Origin: Paludibacter sp.
GTDB taxonomy: Bacteria > Bacteroidota > Bacteroidia > Bacteroidales > Paludibacteraceae
Direction of reading: 5' to 3'
DNA length: 64,000 nt
Assembly (NCBI GenBank): GCA_024710005.1
Contig: JANJVQ010000030.1
Location: 1 to 64,000, forward strand
Shown here: in pieces, positions 51,155 to 59,989 of the stretch
How positions within the stretch are numbered: the stretch's first letter is position 1
Layout: every line of letters begins with the position of its first letter
Notes under the pieces: generated by a model
The model's database searches: none
Told to the model about the DNA's origin: nothing
Seen by the model: only the letters and a program-made list of their open reading frames with translations
Position numbers and translations under genes: made by a program

Positions 51155-51307
51155 ATGTCATTTGGATTTATAGTAACGATATGTGTTGTATTGATCATCA
51201 GGCTTGGATACAAGAGTAACAAGGGTGTAAAACTGCTTTCGATAAGTTGGTCAGATCTTCCAATAATATTCTTGTTATTGATTGCCTGTGTATGTTTTAT
51301 GCTTTAA
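51155..51307 (+). CDS. 50-residue two-helix membrane protein
   Basis: The ORF encodes MSFGFIVTICVVLIIRLG, a basic loop (YKSNKGVKLLSISW) and a second helix (LPIIFLLLIACVCFML). Two hydrophobic helices joined by a positive loop suggest a real small membrane protein. No family recognised. It lies between similarly unrecognised envelope genes. Confidence 0.45.
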   Translation: MSFGFIVTICVVLIIRLGYKSNKGVKLLSISWSDLPIIFLLLIACVCFML

Positions 51308-51377
51308 ATTTCGTAGTTTATATAATAATTTGAAGATCGTGTTTGCTAGTTATAAAATATATGTAACAAGAATATCT

Positions 51378-51929
51378 ATGAAAAGAAATTTATTAGCGGG
51401 GTTATTACTTTTTCTTTCAATCGGTTTAATTGCACAGAAAAAGGAATTTATTACTGTTGGATTAAACAGTGAAATGAAAAGTGATGGTGTTATGAGACAA
51501 GGTGTTGTTTTCTCATTTGAGAAGCAATTGTCCAAACATAGTGGATTTGAAGTTGGCTTCAGTCAACGAAGTGCTGACCAATATGTTGATGTTTTAATTG
51601 GTACAAATACCTATCAAACATTCCATATTTTGGAAAGCTACCTGACGATGCCATTCCTATACAAATTTCATTCTGATATAATTAATGTGTCTACAGGGCT
51701 TAGTGTCGATTATTTTGTCGGATGGAAAGACATTACCAAATTTGGGGAAACAGAAGTGACATCCTACAATACAAATCCAATATTCTATATGGGTTGGGTA
51801 TTGAAATTAAGTAAGACTTTCCCTCTGTCGAATAAATTATTTCTGGAACCTCAAATGAAATTTAATCCAATATTGAAGTATAATTTTTCGTATTATGCGG
51901 TGTCATTAAGTCTGAAATATGCGCTATAA
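51378..51929 (+). CDS. outer-membrane beta-barrel-like protein
   Basis: Read as 183 residues from MKRNLLAGLLLFLSIGLIAQ, a clear signal peptide; the ORF extends 32 codons upstream without resembling protein. The mature part alternates hydrophobic and polar residues with Gly/Tyr turns (GFEVGFSQRSADQYVDVL, FYMGWVLKLSKTF) and ends FSYYAVSLSLKYAL, typical of a small 8-strand outer-membrane barrel. Function unknown. Confidence 0.65.
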   Translation: MKRNLLAGLLLFLSIGLIAQKKEFITVGLNSEMKSDGVMRQGVVFSFEKQLSKHSGFEVGFSQRSADQYVDVLIGTNTYQTFHILESYLTMPFLYKFHSDIINVSTGLSVDYFVGWKDITKFGETEVTSYNTNPIFYMGWVLKLSKTFPLSNKLFLEPQMKFNPILKYNFSYYAVSLSLKYAL

Positions 51930-51984
51930 ATGAATATTTTCTCATCGTTTGTTTTACAATTTACCATTTCTAAATCTTTTCAAC

Positions 51985-52467
51985 ATGAACACCAACGCCT
52001 TAACTATGATTTTCAGGAAAAACAAATATGTTTTTCATTGCATGTCTGAACAGCCGGAGAAAAGTTGTTACCTGCTGAAATTCGAGATGAAAGCCTGTAA
52101 CCTGGATTTCATCATCGAACAGCATCACGACAACCATAAGCGTATGTTTATTTATGCCGTTTTTCCCCTGAAGATTCTTCCGAAGAAGCGGAATAGCATT
52201 GCCATCCTCATTACCTTGCTAAATAACAACCTGGCCTCAGGGTGCTGGGAGCTAAACATGCAGGACGGGACGCTTCGTTTTCGCATCAGCTATATCTATG
52301 AAGAAGATGAAAACCGGTTTGAACAGGTTTTTATGGAACACTTAGATGAGGCCATCCGGTTTACGGATGTCTGTACGCCGGCAATGCTGGCGGTCATTTT
52401 TGCGGATGCCAATCCACACGAGGTGTTTCAGCAGTTGACTGAAAGTGATGATGTGAATCAGAATTGA
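51985..52467 (+). CDS. conserved hypothetical cytoplasmic protein
   Basis: Read as 160 residues from MNTNALTMIFRKNKYVFHC; twelve upstream codons are hydrophobic and unlikely. The sequence is mixed alpha/beta, with QHHDNHKRMFIYAVFPLKI, RNSIAILITLLNNNLASGCW and TDVCTPAMLAVIFAD, and no signal peptide. The layout, with YEEDENRFEQVFMEHLDEAI near the end, resembles the YbjN-like fold, but I am not sure of it. It converges on uvrA. Confidence 0.55.
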   Translation: MNTNALTMIFRKNKYVFHCMSEQPEKSCYLLKFEMKACNLDFIIEQHHDNHKRMFIYAVFPLKILPKKRNSIAILITLLNNNLASGCWELNMQDGTLRFRISYIYEEDENRFEQVFMEHLDEAIRFTDVCTPAMLAVIFADANPHEVFQQLTESDDVNQN

Positions 52468-52479
52468 AGCCGGCTAAGA

Positions 52480-55278
52480 TTATACTTTTCCCTGTAGAAA
52501 CCTGCCGGTGTAGGAGGCTTCGCATTTTACGATTTCTTCGGGTGTGCCTTCAAACACGATGTTGCCACCTTTGTCACCACCCTCCGGACCGATGTCGATG
52601 ATGTGGTCGGCACACTTGATAACTTCGGGATTATGCTCGATGATGATGATGGTGTGTCCTTTGGCAATCAGGGCATCAAAAGCTTTCAGCAGGGTTTTGA
52701 TGTCGTGAAAATGCAATCCGGTCGTGGGTTCGTCGAACACGAAAATAGTCGGTTCGGGTTTCTCGCTTGCCAGAAAGGAGGCTAATTTAACGCGCTGGCT
52801 TTCTCCGCCTGACAGGGTGCTCGATGATTGTCCCAGTTTGACATAGCCTATTCCCACATCTTGAAGGGGTTTCAGGCGTTTTACGATTCTTTTTTCGGTA
52901 TTGCCGGCATGTGCCGAAAAGAATTCGATGGTCTGGTTCACCGTCATTTCGAGTACATCGTAGATACTGACACCATGGTATTGCACTTCCAGCACATCCT
53001 GTTTGAAGCGTTTGCCATGGCAGTGATCACACTCAAGTACCAAATCGGCCATAAATTGCATTTCCACCGTTACAGTTCCTTCGCCCTGACATTCTTCGCA
53101 CCTGCCGCCGGGCGTATTGAAGGAAAAATGAGAGGCAGAGTAACCCATTTGTTTTGATAGTTGCTGGTCGGCGAAAAGCTTGCGAATCTCGTCGTAGGCT
53201 TTGATGTAAGTCACCGGGTTGGAACGCGACGAGCGGCCAATCGGGTTCTGATCCACAAATTCAATGTCTTTGGCCATGTGCATGGAGCCTTTTAGTGCCC
53301 CAAACTGACCGGTACGGTCGGCTACACCCCCGTAATATTTTTTCAGCGCAGTGTAAAATACGCTTTTCACCAACGATGATTTTCCGGAGCCGCTGACTCC
53401 GGTTACTACCGTCATCACGTTTAACGGGAATTTTACGTTCACACCTTTCAGGTTGTTTTCCCTGGCACCCAACACTTCAATGAAATTATTCCATCTTCTC
53501 CGGGGTTTAGGCACTTCAATCGTTTCTTTGCCAAGCAGGTACTGAAGGGTGTAGGACTGTGAAAGCTGCGGCAGATTGTTCGGATCAATGTTAGCCGGAT
53601 TACCGTGATACACTACTTCCCCGCCTTTTCTGCCGGCATTCGGACCAATATCTATAATGTAATCAGCCGCCCGCATGATTTCTTCGTCGTGCTCCACCAC
53701 CACCACGGTGTTCCCGAGGTTTCTCAATTGCAACAAGACTTTGATGAGCTGATTGGTGTCGCGGGGATGCAGGCCGATACTGGGTTCGTCGAGGATGTAT
53801 AGTGAGCCGACAAGGCTGCTACCCAGCGAAGTGACTAAGTTGATGCGCTGACTTTCACCTCCCGACAGGCTGTTCGATAACCGGTTCAGGGTCAGGTAGC
53901 CCAGTCCCACTTCCAGCAGAAATTGCAGTCGTTTGTTGATTTCGAGCAATAAGCGTTTTGCGATGGCGGCATCGTGTTCGTCCAGATCAATGTGGTCAAA
54001 GAAATCTTTCAGCTTAACTACCGACATCAACACGAGTTCGTTGATTGATTTGCCGGACACCTTCACGTAAGATGCCTCTTTCTTCAGCCGACTACCTTTA
54101 CACTCCGGACAAACCGTTTTGCCCCGATAGCGGGCCAGCATGACCCGGTATTGTATTTTATACTGATTCGCTTCGAGCATGTTGAAGAAAGCATCAATAC
54201 CTTCGAAATGCTTGTTTCCTCTCCACAACATTTCCCGTTGTTCTTCTGTCAACTCATAATAGGGTTTATGAATCGGGAATCCAATTTTGTCAGCCACCTG
54301 AATGAGCGTTCTTTTCCATTCGCTCATGACTTCCCCTTTCCAGCAAACGACTGCATCTTCGTAGATTGAAAGCGCTTTGTTCGGGATTACCAAATCTTCG
54401 TCGATGCCGATAACTTTCCCGAATCCTTCGCAGGTTGGGCAAGCGCCGATGGGGGAGTTGAAGCTGAAAGTATGTACAGTAGGAGTCTCGAAGGTTATGC
54501 CATCAGCCTCAAAACTCTTAGAAAATCGTAATTCCCTGACGCCTTCTTCAGCGTACACTTTCAGTACGCAGGCGCCGCGACCCTCGTAGAATGCTGTTTC
54601 CACCGAATCGGTCAGTCGGCTAATCGTTTCCTGCGATTGTTCGACCGTCATACGATCGATAATCAGGTAAATTTTGTCTGAGAAATTGTTGTTTCTGTTG
54701 ATTAATTCTTGTATTGTCAAGGTTTCTCCGTTGATTTCCACCCGGCTGAAGCCATTCATCATCAGGGCATTCAGTTCGTCCGGCAGGGTTCTGTCGCCCG
54801 TTGGTTTAACTTCAGTCAGAATCATGATACGGGTACCCTCCGGAAATTGCATAGCTGCCGCAATTACATCTTCAGCTTCGTGTTTTTTTACGAGGGAACC
54901 GGAAACCGGAGAATAAGTCTTGCCAATACGGGCAAACAATAGCTTGATGTATTCGTAAATTTCGGTGGATGTGCCTACTGTCGATCGCGGGTTGCGGGTG
55001 TTCACCTTTTGCTCAATGGCGATTGCGGGCGGAATGCCCTTGATGTAATCCACTTCAGGCTTGCTCATCCTGCCAAGGAACTGACGGGCGTAGGCCGACA
55101 AACTCTCCACGTATCGCCGCTGACCTTCAGCGTACAAGGTGTCAAATGCAAGTGAGGTCTTACCCGATCCTGATAAGCCGGTTATTACCACCAATTGATT
55201 ACGCGGAATTTCTATATCAATATTTTTCAGGTTATGTACCCTGGCGCCTTTTACAATTATATTACCCTGTGTGGACAT
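52480..55278 (-). CDS. uvrA: excinuclease ABC subunit A
   Basis: The damage-recognition ATPase of nucleotide excision repair. 932 residues from MSTQGNIIVKGARVHNLKNI; a 30-residue upstream extension is rejected because the promoter box at 55303-55310 lies inside it. It has two ABC modules: Walker A GLSGSGKTSLAFDTLYAEGQ and GVSGSGKSSLV, and signatures NSLSGGESQRI and TLSGGESQRVKLA. Zinc fingers include CPTCEGFGKV, CPECKGSRLK and CEECQGEG...CDHCHG. Monocistronic, divergent from argR. Confidence 0.96.
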   Translation of the reverse strand: MSTQGNIIVKGARVHNLKNIDIEIPRNQLVVITGLSGSGKTSLAFDTLYAEGQRRYVESLSAYARQFLGRMSKPEVDYIKGIPPAIAIEQKVNTRNPRSTVGTSTEIYEYIKLLFARIGKTYSPVSGSLVKKHEAEDVIAAAMQFPEGTRIMILTEVKPTGDRTLPDELNALMMNGFSRVEINGETLTIQELINRNNNFSDKIYLIIDRMTVEQSQETISRLTDSVETAFYEGRGACVLKVYAEEGVRELRFSKSFEADGITFETPTVHTFSFNSPIGACPTCEGFGKVIGIDEDLVIPNKALSIYEDAVVCWKGEVMSEWKRTLIQVADKIGFPIHKPYYELTEEQREMLWRGNKHFEGIDAFFNMLEANQYKIQYRVMLARYRGKTVCPECKGSRLKKEASYVKVSGKSINELVLMSVVKLKDFFDHIDLDEHDAAIAKRLLLEINKRLQFLLEVGLGYLTLNRLSNSLSGGESQRINLVTSLGSSLVGSLYILDEPSIGLHPRDTNQLIKVLLQLRNLGNTVVVVEHDEEIMRAADYIIDIGPNAGRKGGEVVYHGNPANIDPNNLPQLSQSYTLQYLLGKETIEVPKPRRRWNNFIEVLGARENNLKGVNVKFPLNVMTVVTGVSGSGKSSLVKSVFYTALKKYYGGVADRTGQFGALKGSMHMAKDIEFVDQNPIGRSSRSNPVTYIKAYDEIRKLFADQQLSKQMGYSASHFSFNTPGGRCEECQGEGTVTVEMQFMADLVLECDHCHGKRFKQDVLEVQYHGVSIYDVLEMTVNQTIEFFSAHAGNTEKRIVKRLKPLQDVGIGYVKLGQSSSTLSGGESQRVKLASFLASEKPEPTIFVFDEPTTGLHFHDIKTLLKAFDALIAKGHTIIIIEHNPEVIKCADHIIDIGPEGGDKGGNIVFEGTPEEIVKCEASYTGRFLQGKV

Positions 55279-55302
55279 GCCTATTGAAGTTTTTTGAACC
55301 TG

Positions 55303-55310
55303 CAAAAGTA
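55303..55310 (-). promoter_or_regulatory. -7 element of uvrA
   Basis: Minus strand TACTTTTG, about 25 nt before the chosen start, which rules out the longer ORF start. A GAATA-heptamer run occupies the -33 region. Confidence 0.6.
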
Positions 55311-55373
55311 ACAAAAAATTAGCGAATAGTGAATAACGAATACTGAAATGATATGTAAAATTATTCAATTTAT

Positions 55374-55404
55374 TTTGTTATTATGCAAATTATTGGTATT
55401 TTTG
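55374..55404 (+). promoter_or_regulatory. argR operon promoter
   Basis: TTTG (55374-55377), a 19-nt spacer and TATTTTTG (55397-55404): a full consensus. Leader about 60 nt. Confidence 0.75.
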
Positions 55405-55470
55405 CGGCGAATTAATAAATAAATATACATTTATCTCCTTGTTTTACAAAGCTAACTCAATTCAAACATT

Positions 55471-55941
55471 ATGAAAAACAAAAGAAACCGGCTGCAAATC
55501 ATCACGGAACTCCTGCGCTCGACAGTTGTCGGAAGTCAGGAGGAATTGTTGAATTTATTGGCCGAACGTAAACTGAACGTCACACAAGCAACGCTTTCGC
55601 GTGACCTTAAACTGCTGAAAGTGGCAAAGACCCCGCTGACAAACGGGACTTACAAGTATGTGTTGCCTCCGATTACAAAAACAATCAGTCCACAGGGCAC
55701 ATTCAACCACCTGACTTCACACGGAGCGGTTTTGAGTATTGAATTCTCCGGCAACCTGGCTGTCATGAAAACAAAACCCGGTTATGCTTCGGCTATTGCC
55801 TGGGACATCGACAACAAAGGTTCTGTAGAGATTCTGGGGACCATAGCCGGTGACGATACCATCCTGATTATTCCACGCGAAGGTGTTACACGTGAGCAGA
55901 TACTCACCTTAATGGATATAACTTTTTCTGAAGGAAAATAA
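55471..55941 (+). CDS. argR: arginine repressor
   Basis: A 156-residue ArgR with the N-terminal winged HTH (LQIITELLRSTVVGSQEELL, NVTQATLSRDLKLLKVAK) and the C-terminal hexamerisation/arginine-binding domain ending ILGTIAGDDTILIIPREGVT (contact GDDT). It represses arginine genes in response to arginine and probably controls its own operon. The GNAT and argG genes follow. Confidence 0.93.
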   Translation: MKNKRNRLQIITELLRSTVVGSQEELLNLLAERKLNVTQATLSRDLKLLKVAKTPLTNGTYKYVLPPITKTISPQGTFNHLTSHGAVLSIEFSGNLAVMKTKPGYASAIAWDIDNKGSVEILGTIAGDDTILIIPREGVTREQILTLMDITFSEGK

Positions 55942-55988
55942 AAGTTAACGGAACTTACTCTGCAAAGAGGCTTAAAATTTGAATAAAA

Positions 55989-56621
55989 ATGAACGCTGAT
56001 AAAAAAGATAATATTGTTGTACAGATTGCTGATGAGAATTTTCTGGAATATGTTGACACCATTTTAAAAACCATAGAAGAAGCCGCGAAGATAAGGGGTA
56101 CAGGTATTGCCCGCCGTTCTCCGGAGTATATTGCAGAGAAGATGAGAGAAGGTAAGGCAATTATCGCTTTATCGGGAAAAGATTTCGCGGGCTTCTGCTA
56201 CATTGAAAGTTGGGGAAACAAGCAATTTGTTGCCAATTCAGGACTCATCGTCGTGGATAAATTCCGTGGTGCAGGGCTTGCCAAACGCATCAAACGGAAA
56301 GCCTTTGAATTATCCAGAAAATTGTATCCTAATGCAAAAATATTCGGACTCACCACGGGTTTGGCCGTCATGAAAATCAATTCGGAATTGGGCTACAAAC
56401 CGGTAACTTTTTCGGAACTTACCGACGATGAGTCATTCTGGAAGGGTTGCCAAAGCTGTGTGAATTACGACATCCTGCAACGCACCAACCGCAAACACTG
56501 TCTGTGTACCGGTATGCTTTACGATCCCAAATGGGAAGAGGAGAAAAAGAAAGCCGGTGGAGCAAAAGAGCAAATTACGCAGACGGTTAAGCGTATCGCG
56601 AATAAACTAAAAAAATCATAA
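55989..56621 (+). CDS. GNAT acetyltransferase, probable N-acetylglutamate synthase-like
   Basis: A 210-residue protein with the GNAT acetyl-CoA loop in VDKFRGAGLAKRIKRKAFEL (about residues 87-106). A Cys cluster (GCQSCVNY, KHCLCTGMLYDP, about 153-182) marks the Bacteroidota arginine-operon GNAT. Position between argR and argG suggests it makes N-acetylglutamate, the first step of arginine synthesis. A 95-bp inverted repeat separates it from argG. Confidence 0.82.
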   Translation: MNADKKDNIVVQIADENFLEYVDTILKTIEEAAKIRGTGIARRSPEYIAEKMREGKAIIALSGKDFAGFCYIESWGNKQFVANSGLIVVDKFRGAGLAKRIKRKAFELSRKLYPNAKIFGLTTGLAVMKINSELGYKPVTFSELTDDESFWKGCQSCVNYDILQRTNRKHCLCTGMLYDPKWEEEKKKAGGAKEQITQTVKRIANKLKKS

Positions 56622-56633
56622 CAACATTTTTTA

Positions 56634-56728
56634 AACCATATAAGTCATATAAGTTACATATAAGCTTAATAATCAGAAATGAATATAGTTTTTTAGACTT
56701 ATATGTAACTTATATGACTTATATGGTT
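56634..56728. repeat. 95-bp palindromic element, perfect 31-bp arms (MITE-like)
   Basis: Arms start AACCATATAAGTCATATAAG (56634-56664 and 56698-56728) around a 33-bp centre. The arms are a variant of the 35-bp ends of the element at 61158-61753, and a single arm occurs at 59070-59100. It fills most of the gap between the GNAT gene and argG and could form a long hairpin in their transcript. Confidence 0.85.
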
Positions 56729-56748
56729 CAAAAACAATTAGATATAAT

Positions 56749-57948
56749 ATGAAAGAAAAAGTATTACTAGCCTTCTCCGGGGGCTTAGACACATCATTCT
56801 GCGCCATGTATCTGGCCAAAGAGAAAGGCTATGAGGTACATACGGCTGTTGCCAATACCGGAGGTTTCAGCGAAGAAGAGTTGAAAGTGATTGAGGACAA
56901 GGCCTACCGCTTAGGTGCTAAAACTCACAAAGCCATCGACGTAACAAAAGAGTATTACGAGAAAAGCATCAAGTACATGGTGTTCGGAAACGTGTTGCGT
57001 AATGGTACTTACCCGATTTCGGTTAGCTCGGAACGTATTTTTCAAGCATTGGCTATCATCAATTATGCTAAGGAAATCAATGCTGATTATGTGGCCCATG
57101 GCAGTACAGGTGCCGGGAACGACCAGGTGCGTTTCGACCTGACTTTCGACGTGTTGGCGCCCAATATCAAAATCCTGACGCCTACCCGCGACATGGTACT
57201 GACCCGGGAATACGAAATCAACTACCTGAAAGAGCATGGTTTTGTGGCCGACTTCACCAAAATGGAGTATTCCATCAACAAAGGACTATGGGGCACCAGT
57301 ATCGGAGGAAAAGAAACCCTGAAGTCGGAACAAACCTTGCCGGATGAGGCTTATCCGAGTCAAGTGGTCAAAACGGAAGAAGAAACTGTGACCATCAGTT
57401 TCGAGCAAGGTGAAATTACTGCCATCAACGGAGAGAAAGACGATAATAAAATCAATCTGATTAACAAGCTGGAAAACATCGCGAATAAATTCGGCATCGG
57501 GCGCGACATGCACATTGGCGACACCATCATCGGCATCAAGGGGCGTGTGGGATTCGAAGCAGCTGCTCCCTTGTTGATTATCAACGCGCATAAGATGCTG
57601 GAAAAACACACGCTCACCAAGTGGCAACAGTACTGGAAAGACCAGCTGGGCAACTGGTACGGCATGTTCCTGCACGAGGCGCAGTATTTAGAGCCGGTGA
57701 TGCGCGACATCGAGCAATTCCTGCAAAGTTCACAGCAAAATGTAAGCGGTACGGTCATCGTTAAATTGCGTCCGTTGAGTTATACGCTGGTTGGGGTCGA
57801 TAGTCCGTTTGACCTGATGAAAACCGATTTCGGCGAATACGGCGAAGTGAACCGCGCCTGGAGTGCTGATGACGTAAAAGGATTCACCAAAATCCTCGGC
57901 AACCAGATGAAAATTTATTACAACGTGCAAAAACGCAACGAAAAATAA
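56749..57948 (+). CDS. argG: argininosuccinate synthase
   Basis: Joins citrulline and aspartate with ATP to argininosuccinate. 399 residues; the PP-loop motif LLAFSGGLDTSFCAMYL lies at the N-terminus, and AHGSTGAGNDQVRFD and FTKMEYSINKGLWGTSIGG follow. Third gene of the argR group; the rest of the pathway (argC, argD, argB, argH) is not here, since a terminator follows. Confidence 0.94.
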   Translation: MKEKVLLAFSGGLDTSFCAMYLAKEKGYEVHTAVANTGGFSEEELKVIEDKAYRLGAKTHKAIDVTKEYYEKSIKYMVFGNVLRNGTYPISVSSERIFQALAIINYAKEINADYVAHGSTGAGNDQVRFDLTFDVLAPNIKILTPTRDMVLTREYEINYLKEHGFVADFTKMEYSINKGLWGTSIGGKETLKSEQTLPDEAYPSQVVKTEEETVTISFEQGEITAINGEKDDNKINLINKLENIANKFGIGRDMHIGDTIIGIKGRVGFEAAAPLLIINAHKMLEKHTLTKWQQYWKDQLGNWYGMFLHEAQYLEPVMRDIEQFLQSSQQNVSGTVIVKLRPLSYTLVGVDSPFDLMKTDFGEYGEVNRAWSADDVKGFTKILGNQMKIYYNVQKRNEK

Positions 57949-57980
57949 ATTCGAAACAATAAAACTAAAATGCACGTTGA

Positions 57981-58013
57981 AGCCTCTGTAGTAATACAGG
58001 GGCTTTTTTTTTT
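57981..58013 (+). terminator. intrinsic terminator of argG
   Basis: AGCCTCTGTA and TACAGGGGCT (one mismatch) around GTAA, followed by about ten T residues. Confidence 0.9.
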
Positions 58014-58019
58014 GTGCCT

Positions 58020-58049
58020 TTTGTGGTTCAAAAAAAATTATTACTTTTG
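58020..58049 (+). promoter_or_regulatory. efp promoter
   Basis: TTTG (58020-58023), an 18-nt spacer and TACTTTTG (58042-58049). The -33 box lies in a CCTTTTGTGG motif that is also found near 40030. Confidence 0.7.
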
Positions 58050-58099
58050 CAAACCAATTTGAAAATCAATGATTTGACAATCATTCTAAAATTTACTTT

Positions 58100-58666
58100 A
58101 TGATTAACGCTCAGGACATTAAAAACGGAACCTGCATCCGGATGGATGGAAAATTGTATTTCGTAATCGAATTCCTCCATGTGAAACCGGGTAAGGGTAA
58201 CACCTTCATGCGTACCAAACTGAAAGATGTGGTGAACGGGTACGTATTGGAACGCCGCTTTAACATTGGCGAAAAATTAGAAGATGTACGGGTTGAACGC
58301 CGTCCGCATCAATTCCTCTACAAAGAAAATGAGGATTATATTTTCATGAATCAGGAAACTTTCGAACAAATTCCAATCGCGCATGATTTGATCAACGGGG
58401 TTGATTTTCTGCTCGAAGGAATGATACTGGAAGTTGTTTCGGATGCTTCAACCGATACGGTTTTATATGCTGATATGCCGGTTAAGGTTCAAATGAAAAT
58501 AACTTACACCGAACCGGGTGTAAAAGGTGATACAGCTACCAATACATTGAAACCGGCTACTGTTGAGTCGGGTGCGACTGTTAGGGTGCCCTTGTTTATC
58601 GGTGACGGCGAGATGATTGAAATTGACACACGTGACGGATCTTATCTTAACCGCGTAAAAGCTTAA
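58100..58666 (+). CDS. efp: elongation factor P
   Basis: A 188-residue EF-P with KOW-like domain I (INAQDIKNGTCIRMDGKLYF), the loop PGKGNTFMRTKLKD where the modified residue stands (Lys in GKGN), and the C-terminal GATVRVPLFIGDGEMIEIDT. It relieves ribosome stalling at proline stretches. dgkA starts 1 bp after the stop. Confidence 0.95.
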   Translation: MINAQDIKNGTCIRMDGKLYFVIEFLHVKPGKGNTFMRTKLKDVVNGYVLERRFNIGEKLEDVRVERRPHQFLYKENEDYIFMNQETFEQIPIAHDLINGVDFLLEGMILEVVSDASTDTVLYADMPVKVQMKITYTEPGVKGDTATNTLKPATVESGATVRVPLFIGDGEMIEIDTRDGSYLNRVKA

Positions 58667-58667
58667 A

Positions 58668-59030
58668 ATGAAGCGACGGATACACAGCTTTAAACATGCA
58701 ATCAGGGGAATCCGCATGGTGATTAAATCTGAAAAAAACATGCAGATTCACCTGGTTGTTGCTGTGTTGGTCGTGTTAGCCGGATGGTTTTTCAATATCA
58801 CTACAACGGAATGGATGCTGTGCCTGCTTTGTTTCGGATTGGTATTCGGGGCTGAAATGGTCAATACATCCATCGAAAATATTGTCGACTTAGTTTCTCC
58901 TAAAAAGCATGATCTGGCAGGAAGAGCGAAGGACATGGCTGCCGGGGCGGTGTTAATCAGTGCTTTATTCGCAGCCGGTGTCGGACTCATCATCTTTATC
59001 CCCAAAATCTGGAATTTACTTTTTTCTTAG
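58668..59030 (+). CDS. dgkA: diacylglycerol kinase (prokaryotic, undecaprenol/DAG kinase family)
   Basis: A 120-residue protein with three membrane helices; family residues in EMVNTSIENIVDLVSPKKHD and AGRAKDMAAGAVLISALFA (catalytic Glu and Asp). It phosphorylates diacylglycerol or undecaprenol at the inner membrane. Co-transcribed with efp. Confidence 0.92.
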   Translation: MKRRIHSFKHAIRGIRMVIKSEKNMQIHLVVAVLVVLAGWFFNITTTEWMLCLLCFGLVFGAEMVNTSIENIVDLVSPKKHDLAGRAKDMAAGAVLISALFAAGVGLIIFIPKIWNLLFS

Positions 59031-59069
59031 TGGTAGTTTAAGACTGCCCTTATTACTCCCTACTGCTTA

Positions 59070-59100
59070 ACTTACATGTACTTATATGCCTTATATGGTT
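59070..59100. repeat. single arm of the CCATATAAG repeat family
   Basis: CTTACATGTACTTATATGCC followed by TTATATGGTT matches the right arms at 56698-56728 and 61719-61753 with a few changes. No partner arm is nearby. It lies just upstream of the comF-like gene. Confidence 0.65.
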
Positions 59101-59124
59101 GTAATTACATTAAATTGTTTGACT

Positions 59125-59811
59125 ATGAAATCGTTGTTTACCAATCTGCTGAACCTGTTATACCCCAATTTGTGCGTTATCTGCAATGAAAGTCTCATCC
59201 GTGGTGAAGAAATCATCTGCCTCAAATGTTTGCACGAGATGCCCAAAACGAATTACCACCTGGAAACCGACAATACAGTCGAGAAGCGGTTCTGGGGAAA
59301 AGTGCCTGTTTATCGTGCTACCTCTTACTTTCATTTTTACAAAGGCTCTCCCTTTCAAAAATTATTACACGAGCTGAAATATCGTGGGAATAAGGAAGTT
59401 GGGCGTGTTATCGCGAAATACGCTGCGGCTGATTTGCTTCATACTCCTGATTTCTGCGCGGTGGATGTAATCGTACCCGTTCCGCTTCATCCCAAAAAAT
59501 ACGCGAAAAGAGGTTATAACCAAAGCGAATGGATAGCGAGCGGATTGGCTGAGGTGCTGAATAAACCGGTTGACATTACTCACCTCATTCGTATCCGGGA
59601 AAACACTACTCAAACCAAAAAATCCATTTTTGAACGATATCAAAACACGAGTGGTATTTTTACACTCACCGACAGAAGAGTTTTTTGTAAGAAACACGTG
59701 TTGCTGGTGGATGATGTGTTGACTACAGGCTCTACTCTTGAAGCTTGCATGATTGCGTTGATGGAAACAGATTATATTACAATCAGCGTGTTTACCCTCG
59801 CGATTGCCTGA
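59125..59811 (+). CDS. comF: ComF-family phosphoribosyltransferase-like protein
   Basis: Read as 228 residues from MKSLFTNLLNLLYPNLCVIC; the 13 codons upstream overlap a repeat and are rejected. An N-terminal zinc-ribbon has CVIC and CLKC, and a PRTase-like C-terminal domain has VDVIVPVPLHPKKYAKRGYN and the PRPP loop HVLLVDDVLTTGSTLEACM. ComF proteins act in DNA uptake or handling in naturally transformable bacteria; here the role is uncertain. Confidence 0.88.
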   Translation: MKSLFTNLLNLLYPNLCVICNESLIRGEEIICLKCLHEMPKTNYHLETDNTVEKRFWGKVPVYRATSYFHFYKGSPFQKLLHELKYRGNKEVGRVIAKYAAADLLHTPDFCAVDVIVPVPLHPKKYAKRGYNQSEWIASGLAEVLNKPVDITHLIRIRENTTQTKKSIFERYQNTSGIFTLTDRRVFCKKHVLLVDDVLTTGSTLEACMIALMETDYITISVFTLAIA

Positions 59812-59989
59812 ATTTTAGCTTCAGAAGAGTGTGTGTATTCGTCAATATGTAACACAAATTAGTCAAAATGTTCCAAATTTAGGTCATATTGTTCATCACT
59901 GCTATAAAACATTATTTCGGAACATGTTTTTACTATATTTTTTTGTTATTTTGCGCATCCTTTCGAAAACATCAAACTAAATAATTATT

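Noticed and set aside
55279-55368. 30-residue N-terminal extension of UvrA
   Set aside because: It contains the promoter box and has no counterpart in UvrA, which starts with the IVKGARVHNLKNI region.
59812-59989. ATGTTCC / GGAACAT pair upstream of galK as an operator
   Set aside because: The halves are about 50 bp apart and too short to separate from chance; mentioned only under galK.
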